Source of the DNA: M3007 sp964589365
GTDB taxonomy: Bacteria > Bacteroidota > Bacteroidia > Chitinophagales > Saprospiraceae
Length of the DNA: 37,456 nucleotides
Assembly: GCA_964589365.1 (NCBI GenBank)
Contig: CAZPTQ010000023.1
Location: 1 to 37,456 of the forward strand
Reading direction: 5' to 3'
Within the stretch, counting starts at the first letter, position 1. Each line of letters starts with the position of its first letter. The position numbers and the translations under genes are program-made. Of this stretch, positions 22,300 to 30,380 are shown piece by piece. The notes under the pieces were generated by a model, which was not told the DNA's origin, did not search any database, and saw nothing but the letters and a program-made list of their open reading frames with translations.

Positions 22300-24831
22300 T
22301 CAATGCTTTAGCACTTTTCTACAAAATCCCGCTCCATCCTTCCCTTCCATTTTGAGCAAATAAACGCCTGCCGCCAGCTCCGTTCCATCCAGTTCGAAAC
22401 CTTGTTCGCCAACCGGAAATTCTCCCGCAAAAATCGTTTTCAATTTTTTCCCGGAAAGGTCGAACAGTTCCACGCGGGCATTTTGTTTTTCGGAAACAAC
22501 AAAAGAAATCTGTGTCCGATTGTCAAACGGATTGGGTGCAACGCGCACATTTTCAATCGTTTGGGGTGAATTGGTGCCGGAAACAAAGGGCATTGTTGCC
22601 CGATACATGGAACGCCCGTAAGTGGCCGCTGCAATCGTCCGAGAAGGCGCATGGGTGGTCAGGTCGGTCACCGGAACCCTGGGCAAACCCTCATTGGCAG
22701 GCTGCCAACTTTCGCCGCCGTTTATCGTAAAAAAGACCCCGGCATCGGTTGCTATGTACCAAACATTGAACGGGTCGGCAGGGTCGAGCACGAGGTCGTT
22801 TACAGGCAGGTCAGGGAGGTTTCCGCTCACGTTTTGCCAGGTTTGACCTTTGTTGGTGGTTTGGTAAATGTGCGCGATGTCGTCGAAATGACGGTAGCCG
22901 GAAAGGCAAACCAGCGCATAGTTTTCGTCGGGCAGTTGAGCAATCACCCGCGTGACCCATCTTTTGGGCAGATTGGCGGAGACCTTTGTCCAGTTTACGC
23001 CGCTGTTGGACGTGACCCACACGTTGCCATCGTCCGTACCGACCCACAACAAATTGGCATTGAGGGAAGAAGCGTCAATGGTCGTAATGGAGCCATACCG
23101 AACACCGTTTTGCCCGGTTGGGCCATTGCTCAGGTCGTCGCTGATGGCAGTCCAATTGAGTCCGCCATTATTGGATTTGAATAGCCTGTCTGCCCCGATG
23201 TACATCACATTGGGGTTGTTTGGGTCAAAAATGTATGGCGTGTTCCAGTTGTAACGATTGCTCGAAGGGGCGCTCGCTCCATTGCTTCCCGAAAAGCCAC
23301 CATATTGAGACTCAACGTAGTAGATATTGTTGTTCTGCGGATTGACAAGTGTTACAAAGCCGTCGCCACCGCCTATATGGTCCCAATCATCGAGGCCACC
23401 TGTGAGTGTGCGCCAAGTGCCGTTGTCCTGTGCGCCACCGTAAAAATTGGTGTTGTTCTGATAATCAATTTCAGCGGTGTAAAATTGCGTGATCGGGAAT
23501 GGACGATGTTGCCAATTTGCGCCCGCATTGTTGGAAAGGTAGATGCCGCCATCATTGCCGACTACCTGAAAATCAGGGTTAGCGGGATGGATGTACAGTG
23601 CATGGTAATCGGCATGGAGGTAGGGAGAAACGCCCGTCCATGATTGCCCGCCGTCAGTGCTTTTTGCCCAGTCCAGACCCATGGTGAACACCTCATCTGG
23701 GTCGTTTGGGTGTACCCTGATTTGGCCAAACCACCAACCAAAACCAGGATACTCTGGATCGCCACCGCTGAGTAGCGACCATGTATTCCCGTCGTTCGTA
23801 CTTTTGTAAACACCTTTGAAATAACCTATTTCATCCGCGTAAATCGCGTACAAAGTACTTGGTTCTGAAGGACTTATGGCAATTCCAATACGTCCAAGAT
23901 TACTGGCGGGCAAACCCGCGTCAAGTTTTGTCCAGTTGTCGCCACCATCCGTACTGCGCCAAATGCCACAACCCGGGCCGCCGTATACTCGTTTGTTGGG
24001 CTGACGGGTACGCTGCCATGTGACAGCAAAAACGGTATCGGGATTGTTAGGGTGAATTGCAAGGTCAATTCCTCCAGTAGAATCGTTGACGAAGAGCGTC
24101 TTTTCCCAACTCGTGCCGCCGTCCTCGCTGCGGAAAATGCCGCGCTCGGAATTGTTGTCAAAAAGATGCCCCATGGCAGCAACGAAAATCCGATTGGGAT
24201 TTTTAGGGTCCACTTCGATGCGCCCGATACTGCCCGAGGCTTCCAGCCCAAGTGAGGCCCATGATGCGCCACCGTCGCTGCTTTTGAATATCCCTCTCCC
24301 ATCGTATGTAACAGAACCTCCTCCACCATTCGGCTCCCCGGTGCCGACGTAGATTGTGTTTTTGTCAGAGGGGTCAAGCGCAATATCGCCAATGCTCAAG
24401 CTGGGTAGGTCATCAGTAATCGGAATCCAATTTCCCCCTGCATCTGAGGACTTCCAGACACCGCCGGAGGCCGAGGCGGCATAAATCGTCTGTAAATCAG
24501 TGTGATGCATGACCACATCGGTGATGCGACCGCTTACATAGGTTGGGCCGGCGAGATACCAAACCAAGCCATTGCCTCGATCCTGCGTTGCGTTTTGAAC
24601 TTGCTCCAAGGCTTTGTAAAATGCACCAGAAGGCACCGTACCGTAGGGGAAAGCGCGTTGTGCCCAAAGATAATCAGAGGGTTCGGGTGATTTGTGTTTT
24701 GGTGATTGGTGATTGGCAGATTGTTTACCCGCCGAAGCCTTAGCGAAGGAGGGGTAATTGGTGGATATTAAAGCAAATAAGCAACAGACGGTTAAAGTGA
24801 GCCCTGAGGCGGCAAGTAGGATTTTATTCAT
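22300..24831 (-). CDS. Sortilin/BNR-repeat secreted protein with T9SS sorting domain
   Basis: An 843-residue protein from the ATG at 24831, which begins a signal peptide (MNKILLAASGLTLTVCCLF). The open frame extends upstream but that part is inverted repeat. The body is a large beta-propeller of VPS10/sortilin or BNR (Asp-box) type, with many S-x-D-x-G-x-x-W units such as SSDAGGNWIP, SSDGGASWAS, SEDGGTSWEK and STDGGDNWTK. The last ~80 residues (VAPNPFDNRTQISF through GFCRKVLKH) are a T9SS type A sorting domain. No sialidase catalytic set is visible, so it is probably a binding or structural surface protein. Residues ~25-50 carry an in-frame repeat insertion (24681-24750). Confidence 0.8.
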   Translation of the reverse strand: MNKILLAASGLTLTVCCLFALISTNYPSFAKASAGKQSANHQSPKHKSPEPSDYLWAQRAFPYGTVPSGAFYKALEQVQNATQDRGNGLVWYLAGPTYVSGRITDVVMHHTDLQTIYAASASGGVWKSSDAGGNWIPITDDLPSLSIGDIALDPSDKNTIYVGTGEPNGGGGSVTYDGRGIFKSSDGGASWASLGLEASGSIGRIEVDPKNPNRIFVAAMGHLFDNNSERGIFRSEDGGTSWEKTLFVNDSTGGIDLAIHPNNPDTVFAVTWQRTRQPNKRVYGGPGCGIWRSTDGGDNWTKLDAGLPASNLGRIGIAISPSEPSTLYAIYADEIGYFKGVYKSTNDGNTWSLLSGGDPEYPGFGWWFGQIRVHPNDPDEVFTMGLDWAKSTDGGQSWTGVSPYLHADYHALYIHPANPDFQVVGNDGGIYLSNNAGANWQHRPFPITQFYTAEIDYQNNTNFYGGAQDNGTWRTLTGGLDDWDHIGGGDGFVTLVNPQNNNIYYVESQYGGFSGSNGASAPSSNRYNWNTPYIFDPNNPNVMYIGADRLFKSNNGGLNWTAISDDLSNGPTGQNGVRYGSITTIDASSLNANLLWVGTDDGNVWVTSNSGVNWTKVSANLPKRWVTRVIAQLPDENYALVCLSGYRHFDDIAHIYQTTNKGQTWQNVSGNLPDLPVNDLVLDPADPFNVWYIATDAGVFFTINGGESWQPANEGLPRVPVTDLTTHAPSRTIAAATYGRSMYRATMPFVSGTNSPQTIENVRVAPNPFDNRTQISFVVSEKQNARVELFDLSGKKLKTIFAGEFPVGEQGFELDGTELAAGVYLLKMEGKDGAGFCRKVLKH
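24681..24750 (-). repeat. In-frame repeat insertion within the BNR gene
   Basis: The coding strand at 24680-24718 carries CCAATCACC-type words. Beside it, 24728-24750 is the imperfect palindrome CCCGCCGAAGCCTTAGCGAAGGA, read on the coding strand as the peptide SFAKASAGK. Both elements sit right after the signal peptide and are read through in frame, giving a low-complexity S/K/P/H/Q segment. The SFAKASAGK peptide is one I recognise as a recurring insertion in Bacteroidota proteins. Confidence 0.6.
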
Positions 24832-24843
24832 GGAATGTAGATT

Positions 24844-25005
24844 TAAGTACTCCGGCGGTATTAGTTTAGATTTCGAATTTGGGCTTTTGCCCTGATACTG
24901 CCCTGTTTTTTCGTTAAATAATATTACTATTCGCCTCAAAAACAGGTTGTCTCAGGGCAAAAGCCCGGCGTTCAATTCTCTAAACTAATACCGCCGGAGT
25001 ACTTA
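24844..25005. repeat. 162-bp nested perfect inverted repeat
   Basis: Outer arms of 27 bp (24844-24870 and 24979-25005) are exactly complementary and begin TAAGTACTCCGGCGGTATTA. Inner arms of 15 bp (24881-24895 and 24952-24966, GGGCTTTTGCCCTGA) are also perfect. A third pair, CCTGTTTTT/AAAAACAGG (24902-24910, 24938-24946), lies inside. Together they fold into one long cruciform-capable hairpin, in the 261-nt gap between the glycosyltransferase stop and the BNR start. Confidence 0.85.
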
Positions 25006-25091
25006 GTAATGGCTAAAGTACGCTTACACGGATATATTCAAACCTAAACCCTTCAGATTGTCGGTTTTGGCAAAAACAAGCAACACATTGG

Positions 25092-25697
25092 TTAGCGCCA
25101 TTGCGGAAAAGCCGATTCCACCACTCGCCAATCCTCCTCCGTATCCACATCTGAAAGCAGGGGCAGAAGTGTTAAAGTCTTCCCGGCTGCAAGGATTTTC
25201 TCGATTGTTTTTTCCCGAACTGTCTCCGTGCTCCACTCGATATTTTGAAAAACAGAAGGTTCCAAAGTCTTCATTCCCAGAAGATAATACCCACCGTCTG
25301 GCACTGGCCCCAGCACAAAATCTACTGAGTCGAGCAGGTCGAAAGATTGTTGCAGCAGCTCCTCCGTCAGTTCTGGGCAATCGCTCCCGATGATGACTGC
25401 CTTTTGAGCGCCGGATTCAAAAGCCAATTGAAAAGCGGATTCCATGCGCTGACCCAAATCACCTGGGTGTTGGATTTTTTTCTGAAATGAGACAGCGGGC
25501 CATTCGTCTTGCTCATCCACATAACCGCTGTAAAACAGGCATCGTTCAGCCTTGCATCCAAGGGCAGTCAAGCGTGTCTTCTCTAAAAGCAATTGGTAAA
25601 TACGCAAAGCCTCCACATCGCCGAGGGTACGCGCAAGCCGGGTTTTTACTTTGCCCAACTGCGGATTTCGGATAAAGATGAGAAGGGTGTTTTTCAT
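25092..25697 (-). CDS. TIGR04282-type glycosyltransferase (DUF2064)
   Basis: A 201-residue cytosolic protein of the GT-A-fold family seen in TIGR04282/DUF2064, related to the arsenosugar-biosynthesis glycosyltransferases. The N-terminus MKNTLLIFIRNPQLGKVKTR is the family signature (nucleotide-sugar-binding R-NP-x-x-G-x-x-K-T-R). Further motifs are AVIIGSDCPELT, with the metal-binding D, and FVLGPVPDGGYYLLG. Whether it truly makes arsenosugars here is unclear: no arsM or radical SAM partner is next to it. Its ATG overlaps the stop of the histidine kinase by four bases (ATGA), so the two are likely translated together. Confidence 0.8.
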   Translation of the reverse strand: MKNTLLIFIRNPQLGKVKTRLARTLGDVEALRIYQLLLEKTRLTALGCKAERCLFYSGYVDEQDEWPAVSFQKKIQHPGDLGQRMESAFQLAFESGAQKAVIIGSDCPELTEELLQQSFDLLDSVDFVLGPVPDGGYYLLGMKTLEPSVFQNIEWSTETVREKTIEKILAAGKTLTLLPLLSDVDTEEDWRVVESAFPQWR

Positions 25698-26908
25698 GCA
25701 CCTTTCTTCGCTTTACGATTGATCGGCAATTTCACCGTAAAGGTTGCGCCTTTGCCGGGTTCCGACTTTTTGACAAAAATGCGCCCTCCGTGATATTCCA
25801 CCATAATGCGCCGAGCGAGTGAAAGGCCAAGGCCCCAACCGCGGGTTTTGGTAGAATAGCCCGGCTTGAACACCATGTTGTGTTTGCTTGATGGGATTCC
25901 CTTGCCCGTATCGCTGACATCTATACAAGCCCAACGGCTTTCCAGGTAAACCTGGGCTGTGATTTTTCCTTCCCCGCTTTCCATTGCGTCAATGGCGTTT
26001 CGAAGCAAATTTTCGATGACCCAGTCAAAAAGTGGTGGGTTCAGGAATACTATGAGCGGCTCTTGTGTTTCGGGCTGCGGAAAATCAAAAACAGTTTTGC
26101 GGGGCGAGCGGCGCTGCATGTACACACGACAAATTTCCAGTTGTTTGTATAGGTTGACAGCGCTGAGCTCGGGTGTTGCACCTATTTTGGAAAAGCGATC
26201 CGCTACTAGTTCAAGCCGGGTCACATCGTTGCGAAGTTCGACCAGCATTTCTTGGTTGTCGGGTCGGTCTTCATTTACTGCCTTCAGGGTTTCAATCCAG
26301 CCCAGTATCGCTGTAATAGGGGTGCCAAGTTGGTGGGCTGTCTCCTTCGCCATGCCAAGCCACACCTTGTTTTGCTCCACTCGCCTCGATGCGCTAAACC
26401 CCGCATAACCAAACGCGACAAAGACCGCAATGAGAAACAACTGAACATAGGGATACCACTCCAGGAGCCTCATCAGGTGTGATTTTCCGTACATTACGAT
26501 TTGAAGGTCGTCACCCACCAGTACATGAATCGTATCGGCACGTTCGGCCAACATGCCCTGGTATACCCGCTGTAACGCTTCTGTGGAGATGCTATCGTTT
26601 TCGTCTTCGCCTACGTTGGTGTAGCCATCAATGCCGCCACGTTCGTTGAGCAAGAGGATCGGAACAGTGGTATTGCCCTGCACCACCTTGAGTTGGAAAC
26701 TGATATCACAATAGAATGATTGGTAAGGGTCGCCGCCCGAGCTTGCAAGTGTTCGTTGGGCTTCAAGGTATTGTTCTACCTGCTGTTTTTCGCGTTCGGC
26801 AAGTTGGTCGCCCAGAAAACGGGTATAGACGAGCGAGAGGATGACGATCAACGTTCCCCCAGCGGCCAAGTACCATTTCCAATAAGATTTGCGGGTATAA
26901 ATGTCCAT
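25694..26908 (-). CDS. Sensor histidine kinase
   Basis: A 404-residue membrane kinase. TM helix 1 is at residues ~13-31, an extracytoplasmic sensor of ~120 residues follows, then TM2 at ~151-173 and no clear HAMP domain. The dimerisation/phospho-acceptor region has KETAHQLGTPITAILGWIE, with His at 192. The ATPase domain has NLLRNAIDAMESGEG (N box), DTGKGIPSSKHN (G1) and GWGLGLSLARRI (G2). It should autophosphorylate and pass phosphate to a response regulator. None is adjacent, since the next gene downstream is a glycosyltransferase, so the partner is elsewhere. The H-x-x-G-T-P variant of the H box is common in Bacteroidota kinases. Confidence 0.9.
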   Translation of the reverse strand: MDIYTRKSYWKWYLAAGGTLIVILSLVYTRFLGDQLAEREKQQVEQYLEAQRTLASSGGDPYQSFYCDISFQLKVVQGNTTVPILLLNERGGIDGYTNVGEDENDSISTEALQRVYQGMLAERADTIHVLVGDDLQIVMYGKSHLMRLLEWYPYVQLFLIAVFVAFGYAGFSASRRVEQNKVWLGMAKETAHQLGTPITAILGWIETLKAVNEDRPDNQEMLVELRNDVTRLELVADRFSKIGATPELSAVNLYKQLEICRVYMQRRSPRKTVFDFPQPETQEPLIVFLNPPLFDWVIENLLRNAIDAMESGEGKITAQVYLESRWACIDVSDTGKGIPSSKHNMVFKPGYSTKTRGWGLGLSLARRIMVEYHGGRIFVKKSEPGKGATFTVKLPINRKAKKGA

Positions 26909-26990
26909 TTTGCTGCGAAAAGGTAGCGCGATTTTGAATTTTCAATGGCAAAAACGCAACAAAGCATCTTTTAGCATTTCCCTATAAAAC

Positions 26991-27024
26991 ACAGCCCGGC
27001 AGGTTTGAAAACCTGCCGGGCTGT
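26991..27024 (-). terminator. Perfect 16-bp palindromic terminator after the tonB-like gene
   Basis: ACAGCCCGGCAGGTTT (26991-27006) is exactly complementary to 27009-27024. It begins 42 nt after the stop of the tonB-like gene. On the minus strand the stem is followed by GTTTTATAG. The CCGGCAGGTTTxxAAACCTGCCGG design recurs as an intergenic palindrome in Bacteroidota genomes. Confidence 0.7.
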
Positions 27025-27065
27025 ATATGTTAGCAATGGTCTCACTTTGAGTGGGTCCATTGCTT

Positions 27066-28004
27066 TTATTTCAAGGTAAAGTTAAACGTAATGGTACCAC
27101 ATTGCTGATCAGCAGTGGAGGATGCAAAGCGATAGCCACGGGCGGCTTGCAAGGCCTTGCTTTTCAGCTCGCTATCGCTGGTGGTAGAGCCTCGTTGGGT
27201 GTAATCTGCACTCGTGACGGTACCGCTGCTGTTTACACAGACTTCGATGACGACCTTGCCACTTTTCTGAGAGGTGTCATTGATGCGGCCGCGTGTCACT
27301 ACAGCCCGGCCACCCAATCCGCCACCGATTGACGCTCCCGTTCCTGTGCCATCACCGCCGCCTGTGCCGCCGCCTGTGCCGCTGCTTTTACCAAAGGGGT
27401 TGTCGCCTGTGCCGCCATTGACGCCTCCGTTGCCGGGTTTGCCGCCGCCGCCAGCACCCTGGCCGTTGCTGTTTTTCTTGCCAAATGCGCTGCCTGCATT
27501 GTTTTTTACTTTGTCACGTTGTTCTTGCTCAGCCTTTTTGGCGGCTTCTGCTGCCTGGCGCTGGCGATTAGCTGCATCTTGGCGAGCACGTTCTTGGCGG
27601 TCAACTTCTTCACGTTGTTTGCGCTCCTGTTCTTTTTGTTGCCGGATGGCCGCCACCTCTGGGTCGGTGGTAGTCGGAGTGGGAGGCGGTGGTGTTGACT
27701 GTGATTTTGTAGGCGTGGGTGCAGGATCGGGTGTAGAAGTAGCGGGCTTAGGCTTTACGGCCTCCTCTTCACCAAGAGGGGTATAGTCGTCATTCATCCC
27801 TTTGTCAGGATCGCCAGCAGCAGCATTGTCGCCGCCGCCGCCGCCAAAATCGAGCACGATGGCTGTAGGTTCGATGACAGGAACAGAGGATGAAAACGTA
27901 TAAAAAATCAATGCCAGCAAAAGCGCGGCATGGAAAAGCAGGCTGCCAATGGCTGCTTTGGTGCGATTTTCTTCCTGATTTGCTTGATTAATAATGGCTT
28001 TCAT
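27066..28004 (-). CDS. TonB-like energy transducer
   Basis: A 312-residue protein anchored by one N-terminal TM helix (residues ~19-42, AAIGSLLFHAALLLALIF). It has a Pro/Thr-rich stretch (~85-115), a charged Glu/Arg/Gln-rich coiled-coil segment (~118-170), and a Gly/Asn-rich linker (~175-235). It ends with a TonB-type C-terminal fold (~240-312: SGKVVIEVCVNSSGTVTSAD, RGYRFASSTADQQ, GTITFNFTLK). TonB spans the periplasm and passes proton-motive energy to outer-membrane transporters. The upstream exbD and exbB genes on the same strand provide the inner-membrane motor. The low-complexity linker is rich in repeated GGC/GGT codons. Confidence 0.85.
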   Translation of the reverse strand: MKAIINQANQEENRTKAAIGSLLFHAALLLALIFYTFSSSVPVIEPTAIVLDFGGGGGDNAAAGDPDKGMNDDYTPLGEEEAVKPKPATSTPDPAPTPTKSQSTPPPPTPTTTDPEVAAIRQQKEQERKQREEVDRQERARQDAANRQRQAAEAAKKAEQEQRDKVKNNAGSAFGKKNSNGQGAGGGGKPGNGGVNGGTGDNPFGKSSGTGGGTGGGDGTGTGASIGGGLGGRAVVTRGRINDTSQKSGKVVIEVCVNSSGTVTSADYTQRGSTTSDSELKSKALQAARGYRFASSTADQQCGTITFNFTLK

Positions 28005-28099
28005 ATCAAATTACCGTTTTGGGAATGGATGTTTGGGGCAGAAGGATTACACACAATTTTTTTCAAAATGATTCCTGCGAAATGAAATTCACCTCCCAA

Positions 28100-28519
28100 T
28101 CATTTCCCTGGCATTGCTTTTGGGTCGGTGGCAAGGATGGTTTTCAGCTGCATACGGTTTGCAACATCCAGCACGCTTACTACATGTTCGATGGCCGTTC
28201 CTTTCTCGACCACAACGGTGATTGTGGTTGATTTTATATCCTTGCCCATGGATTTGATTTTAGCTTTTAGTCCATTTTCCAGCGCCGCTTCGGCAATCGG
28301 TGTTGCATCCAGGTAAAATTTGCCAGCCGCTGTGATAGAAACGGCGAGTGCCGGGGAAGCCATAGATGTGCTGGTACTCGAAGGCAAAGTAAGATTGAGG
28401 GCGTTTGGGGTCACGAACTTGGAGGTGAGCATAAAGAACATCAGCAGCAGAAAGATTACGTCAATCATGGCTGCAAGGCTGAATTCCGGCTCTACTCTTT
28501 GGCGACGTTTGAGTCCCAT
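28100..28519 (-). CDS. exbD: Biopolymer transporter ExbD
   Basis: A 139-residue inner-membrane protein of the ExbD/TolR family. The single TM helix (~19-38, MIDVIFLLLMFFMLTSKF) follows the family start RRQRVEPEFSLAAMIDVIFLLL, and the conserved Asp in the helix (D20) carries protons. The periplasmic domain (~45-135) continues to the VVEKGTAIEHVVSVLDVAN segment. With ExbB it forms the motor that drives TonB. It lies between exbB and the tonB-like gene on the same strand. The intergenic stretch to exbB contains a second array of the ATCACTYY octamer. Confidence 0.9.
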   Translation of the reverse strand: MGLKRRQRVEPEFSLAAMIDVIFLLLMFFMLTSKFVTPNALNLTLPSSTSTSMASPALAVSITAAGKFYLDATPIAEAALENGLKAKIKSMGKDIKSTTITVVVEKGTAIEHVVSVLDVANRMQLKTILATDPKAMPGK

Positions 28520-28528
28520 ATTTTTTAT

Positions 28529-28598
28529 GAAGTGATGAAGTGATAGAGTGATGAAGTGATAGAGTGATGGATCGTGTTATAAATCACTTCATCACTCC
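28529..28598. repeat. Second ATCACTYY octamer array, between exbB and exbD
   Basis: On the plus strand five units GAAGTGAT/AGAGTGAT run head-to-tail at 28529-28568. After a 14-nt spacer come two units in the opposite direction (ATCACTTC, ATCACTCC; 28583-28598), so the array can fold into a hairpin. The units match those at 9853-9900. It occupies nearly all the exbB-exbD intergenic gap. Confidence 0.85.
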
Positions 28599-28602
28599 AT
28601 AA

Positions 28603-29310
28603 TCAACGAGACGGCTCTTGCAGCAGATCCATGAACTGCACGGCGGTGTACTCCATCTTGAAAATAACCTTGTCGAGGTTGGTAACCAGGAGGTTGAAGC
28701 CCGCCATAGCAATGATAGACACAAACAGACCTCCAGCAGTAGCCGTGAGGGCGTGGTAGATACCATTGGACAATACCTGCGGCGTAATATTGGTTGCCGA
28801 GGCCATGTCTTGGAAAGATATGATAAGACCGATAACGGTACCCAAAAGGCCGATCATAGGCGCGAGGCCAGAAATAGAGGCCAGGGTTGAAAGGTTTTTT
28901 TCAAGCTTGAGCAATTCGAGGTTGCCCACGTTCTCTATGGATTTGTTGATGTCGTCCAAAGGCTTGCCAATACGGTCGAGGCCCTTTTCCACCATCCGCG
29001 CCATAGGCGCATCCACGCTCTGGCAGAGGGCTTTGGCAGCTTGGAGGTTGCCGCTTTCCACGCTCGCACGGATGGAGTTCATGAAATTGTGGTCAACTTG
29101 TCCGGCGCGGGTGAGGGTAAAGTAGCGTTCAATAATGATGTAAACGGCCACAATGGAAAGGAAGAAAAGAATCCCCATCACAATGAGGCCAGAAGTGCTG
29201 CTCGAGAAAATAATGTCAATAAGGCTTTTCGATTCGGTTGGGGTGGTTGCTACCTCTTTCGTGCTGAGCTGCAGGAAGAAAAAAGAGGTAAGAAATGCGT
29301 TGATTGTCAT
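28603..29310 (-). CDS. exbB: MotA/TolQ/ExbB proton channel family protein
   Basis: A 235-residue inner-membrane protein of the ExbB/TolQ/MotA family, the proton-channel half of the TonB-energising motor. Hydrophobic segments are at ~7-16 (N-terminal, signal-like), ~40-62, ~145-172 and ~190-215. The signature is in the central helices: SISGLAPMIGLLGTVIGLIISF and TATAGGLFVSIIAMAGFN. Polar residues in these helices face the ExbD Asp. It is the first gene of the exbB-exbD-tonB series; its promoter candidate (29373-29405) lies just upstream. Confidence 0.9.
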   Translation of the reverse strand: MTINAFLTSFFFLQLSTKEVATTPTESKSLIDIIFSSSTSGLIVMGILFFLSIVAVYIIIERYFTLTRAGQVDHNFMNSIRASVESGNLQAAKALCQSVDAPMARMVEKGLDRIGKPLDDINKSIENVGNLELLKLEKNLSTLASISGLAPMIGLLGTVIGLIISFQDMASATNITPQVLSNGIYHALTATAGGLFVSIIAMAGFNLLVTNLDKVIFKMEYTAVQFMDLLQEPSR

Positions 29311-29372
29311 AGACGTTCGGTGCTGTTAGTTTGGTGAAACCGGTTGCTTTCGTTTTAGGTGATTGCGAACGC

Positions 29373-29405
29373 CAAAAGTAGAGTGTTTTGTATCTGTCTG
29401 AGAAA
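29373..29405 (-). promoter_or_regulatory. Candidate promoter of exbB-exbD-tonB
   Basis: On the minus strand TTTC (29405-29402) is followed after 21 nt by TACTTTTG (29380-29373), a perfect -7 box and a one-mismatch -33 box. The leader to the ATG at 29310 would be about 58 nt. Confidence 0.45.
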
Positions 29406-29485
29406 TTTCCTTAACATTTTTGCCCCTCATAGGCTTTTTGCAACACTGGCGACAATCAGAAACAGTCCCAAATGGCAATTTTTCA

Positions 29486-29962
29486 TCATTCACAGCCCTG
29501 TTTTCGGCGGGCATCAATGATATATTGAATTTTCCAGCCGCCGGCAGTATTTACCAATTGGAAAGAATTTGTACCGCAATGTGAGCGTTTGTCATTGATA
29601 TAAAAGGTGTAGGGGGTCCACACGCTGGCAAGCGATTTCTCGACGTGGATGGCTTCGAACTTGATACGCTCTTGGTAATTGTCGGTGTTGGGCGATCCTA
29701 CCATCGCCAAAAAATCTGCGAATTCTTCTGTGTACACCTGCATTTTACCTTCCTTGTCCGTGGTGAAGGTTTGGAGCAACATGGTGGCGGTGCAGCTGCT
29801 TTTAAGGAGTGTGGTGTCGCCCTTTTCTATGCCTTCAAAAAATCGGTTGACAACGGTTTTTATGGCCTTTTCAGGGTTTTCAACCTTTTGTTTTTGGGCA
29901 ACAGAATTTGGGAGAAATGCCAAAAGGGTCAAGAGAAGCAGGGAAAATTGAATATGTTTCAT
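29486..29962 (-). CDS. Secreted NTF2-like (SnoaL-type) protein
   Basis: A 158-residue protein from the ATG at 29962, which starts a signal peptide (MKHIQFSLLLLTLLAFLPN, then SVAQ). The longer open frame upstream runs antisense into the thioredoxin gene and is not real. The mature part is a compact alpha/beta domain typical of NTF2-like proteins: an N-terminal helix (EKAIKTVVNRFFEGIEKGD), central strands, and a final FQLVNTAGGWKIQYIIDAR. Relatives are often annotated nuclear transport factor 2 family. The function here is unknown. It diverges from thioredoxin, with 112 nt between the starts. Confidence 0.75.
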   Translation of the reverse strand: MKHIQFSLLLLTLLAFLPNSVAQKQKVENPEKAIKTVVNRFFEGIEKGDTTLLKSSCTATMLLQTFTTDKEGKMQVYTEEFADFLAMVGSPNTDNYQERIKFEAIHVEKSLASVWTPYTFYINDKRSHCGTNSFQLVNTAGGWKIQYIIDARRKQGCE

Positions 29963-30032
29963 ATTTGAAAAGAATTTTGCCAAAAGTCGAACGTAACATA
30001 CGCTTGCTCGGCCAAAATAGCCCGAATGTCTT

Positions 30033-30066
30033 TTTGAACCTCTGTTTGACCATTTCGCTACCTTTG
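30033..30066 (+). promoter_or_regulatory. Promoter of the thioredoxin gene
   Basis: TTTG (30033-30036) is followed after 22 nt by TACCTTTG (30059-30066), a perfect TAnnTTTG box. The ATG is at 30075, so the leader is very short or absent, as often seen in Bacteroidota. Confidence 0.55.
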
Positions 30067-30074
30067 CCGCCGTT

Positions 30075-30380
30075 ATGAAATCTTCTTTTGAACAGCTTAT
30101 ACAATCTGACACCCCTGTGCTGATTGATTTTTGGGCCACTTGGTGCGGCCCTTGCCGGGCAATGGCGCCAGTGCTCAAGGAACTGAAAACCGATCTTGGC
30201 GACCGAGTGCGCATCATCAAGATTGACGTGGATCAAAACACCGATCTCGCCGTGCAAATGAAAGTAATGGGCGTGCCCACCTTCATGATATACAAAAACG
30301 GCGAACGCCTTTGGCACGACGCCGGCACATTCACCAAAGAAGCCCTGAAAAAAAAGATCGAAGATGCTGAAAATCAATAG
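30075..30380 (+). CDS. Thioredoxin-family protein
   Basis: A 101-residue cytosolic thioredoxin. The redox motif W-C-G-P-C is at residues 23-27, preceded by PVLIDFWAT. The cis-proline is P68 in MGVPTFMIY. Length and motif order match classic thioredoxins, so it should reduce protein disulfides with thioredoxin reductase (not in the window). It starts with a good Bacteroidota promoter. Its last codons overlap the start of the M15 peptidase gene, and the two are probably in one transcript. Confidence 0.9.
   Translation: MKSSFEQLIQSDTPVLIDFWATWCGPCRAMAPVLKELKTDLGDRVRIIKIDVDQNTDLAVQMKVMGVPTFMIYKNGERLWHDAGTFTKEALKKKIEDAENQ

Noticed and set aside
22651..23184. Plus-strand open frame opposite the BNR gene
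   Set aside because: Antisense of the Asp-box repeats, with no independent evidence.
24832..24939. Upstream extension of the BNR protein
   Set aside because: The extra 36 residues come from inverted-repeat DNA, while the ATG at 24831 begins a normal signal peptide.
27274..27786. Proline-rich plus-strand open frame opposite the tonB-like gene
   Set aside because: The proline runs are the reverse reading of the Gly-rich TonB linker.
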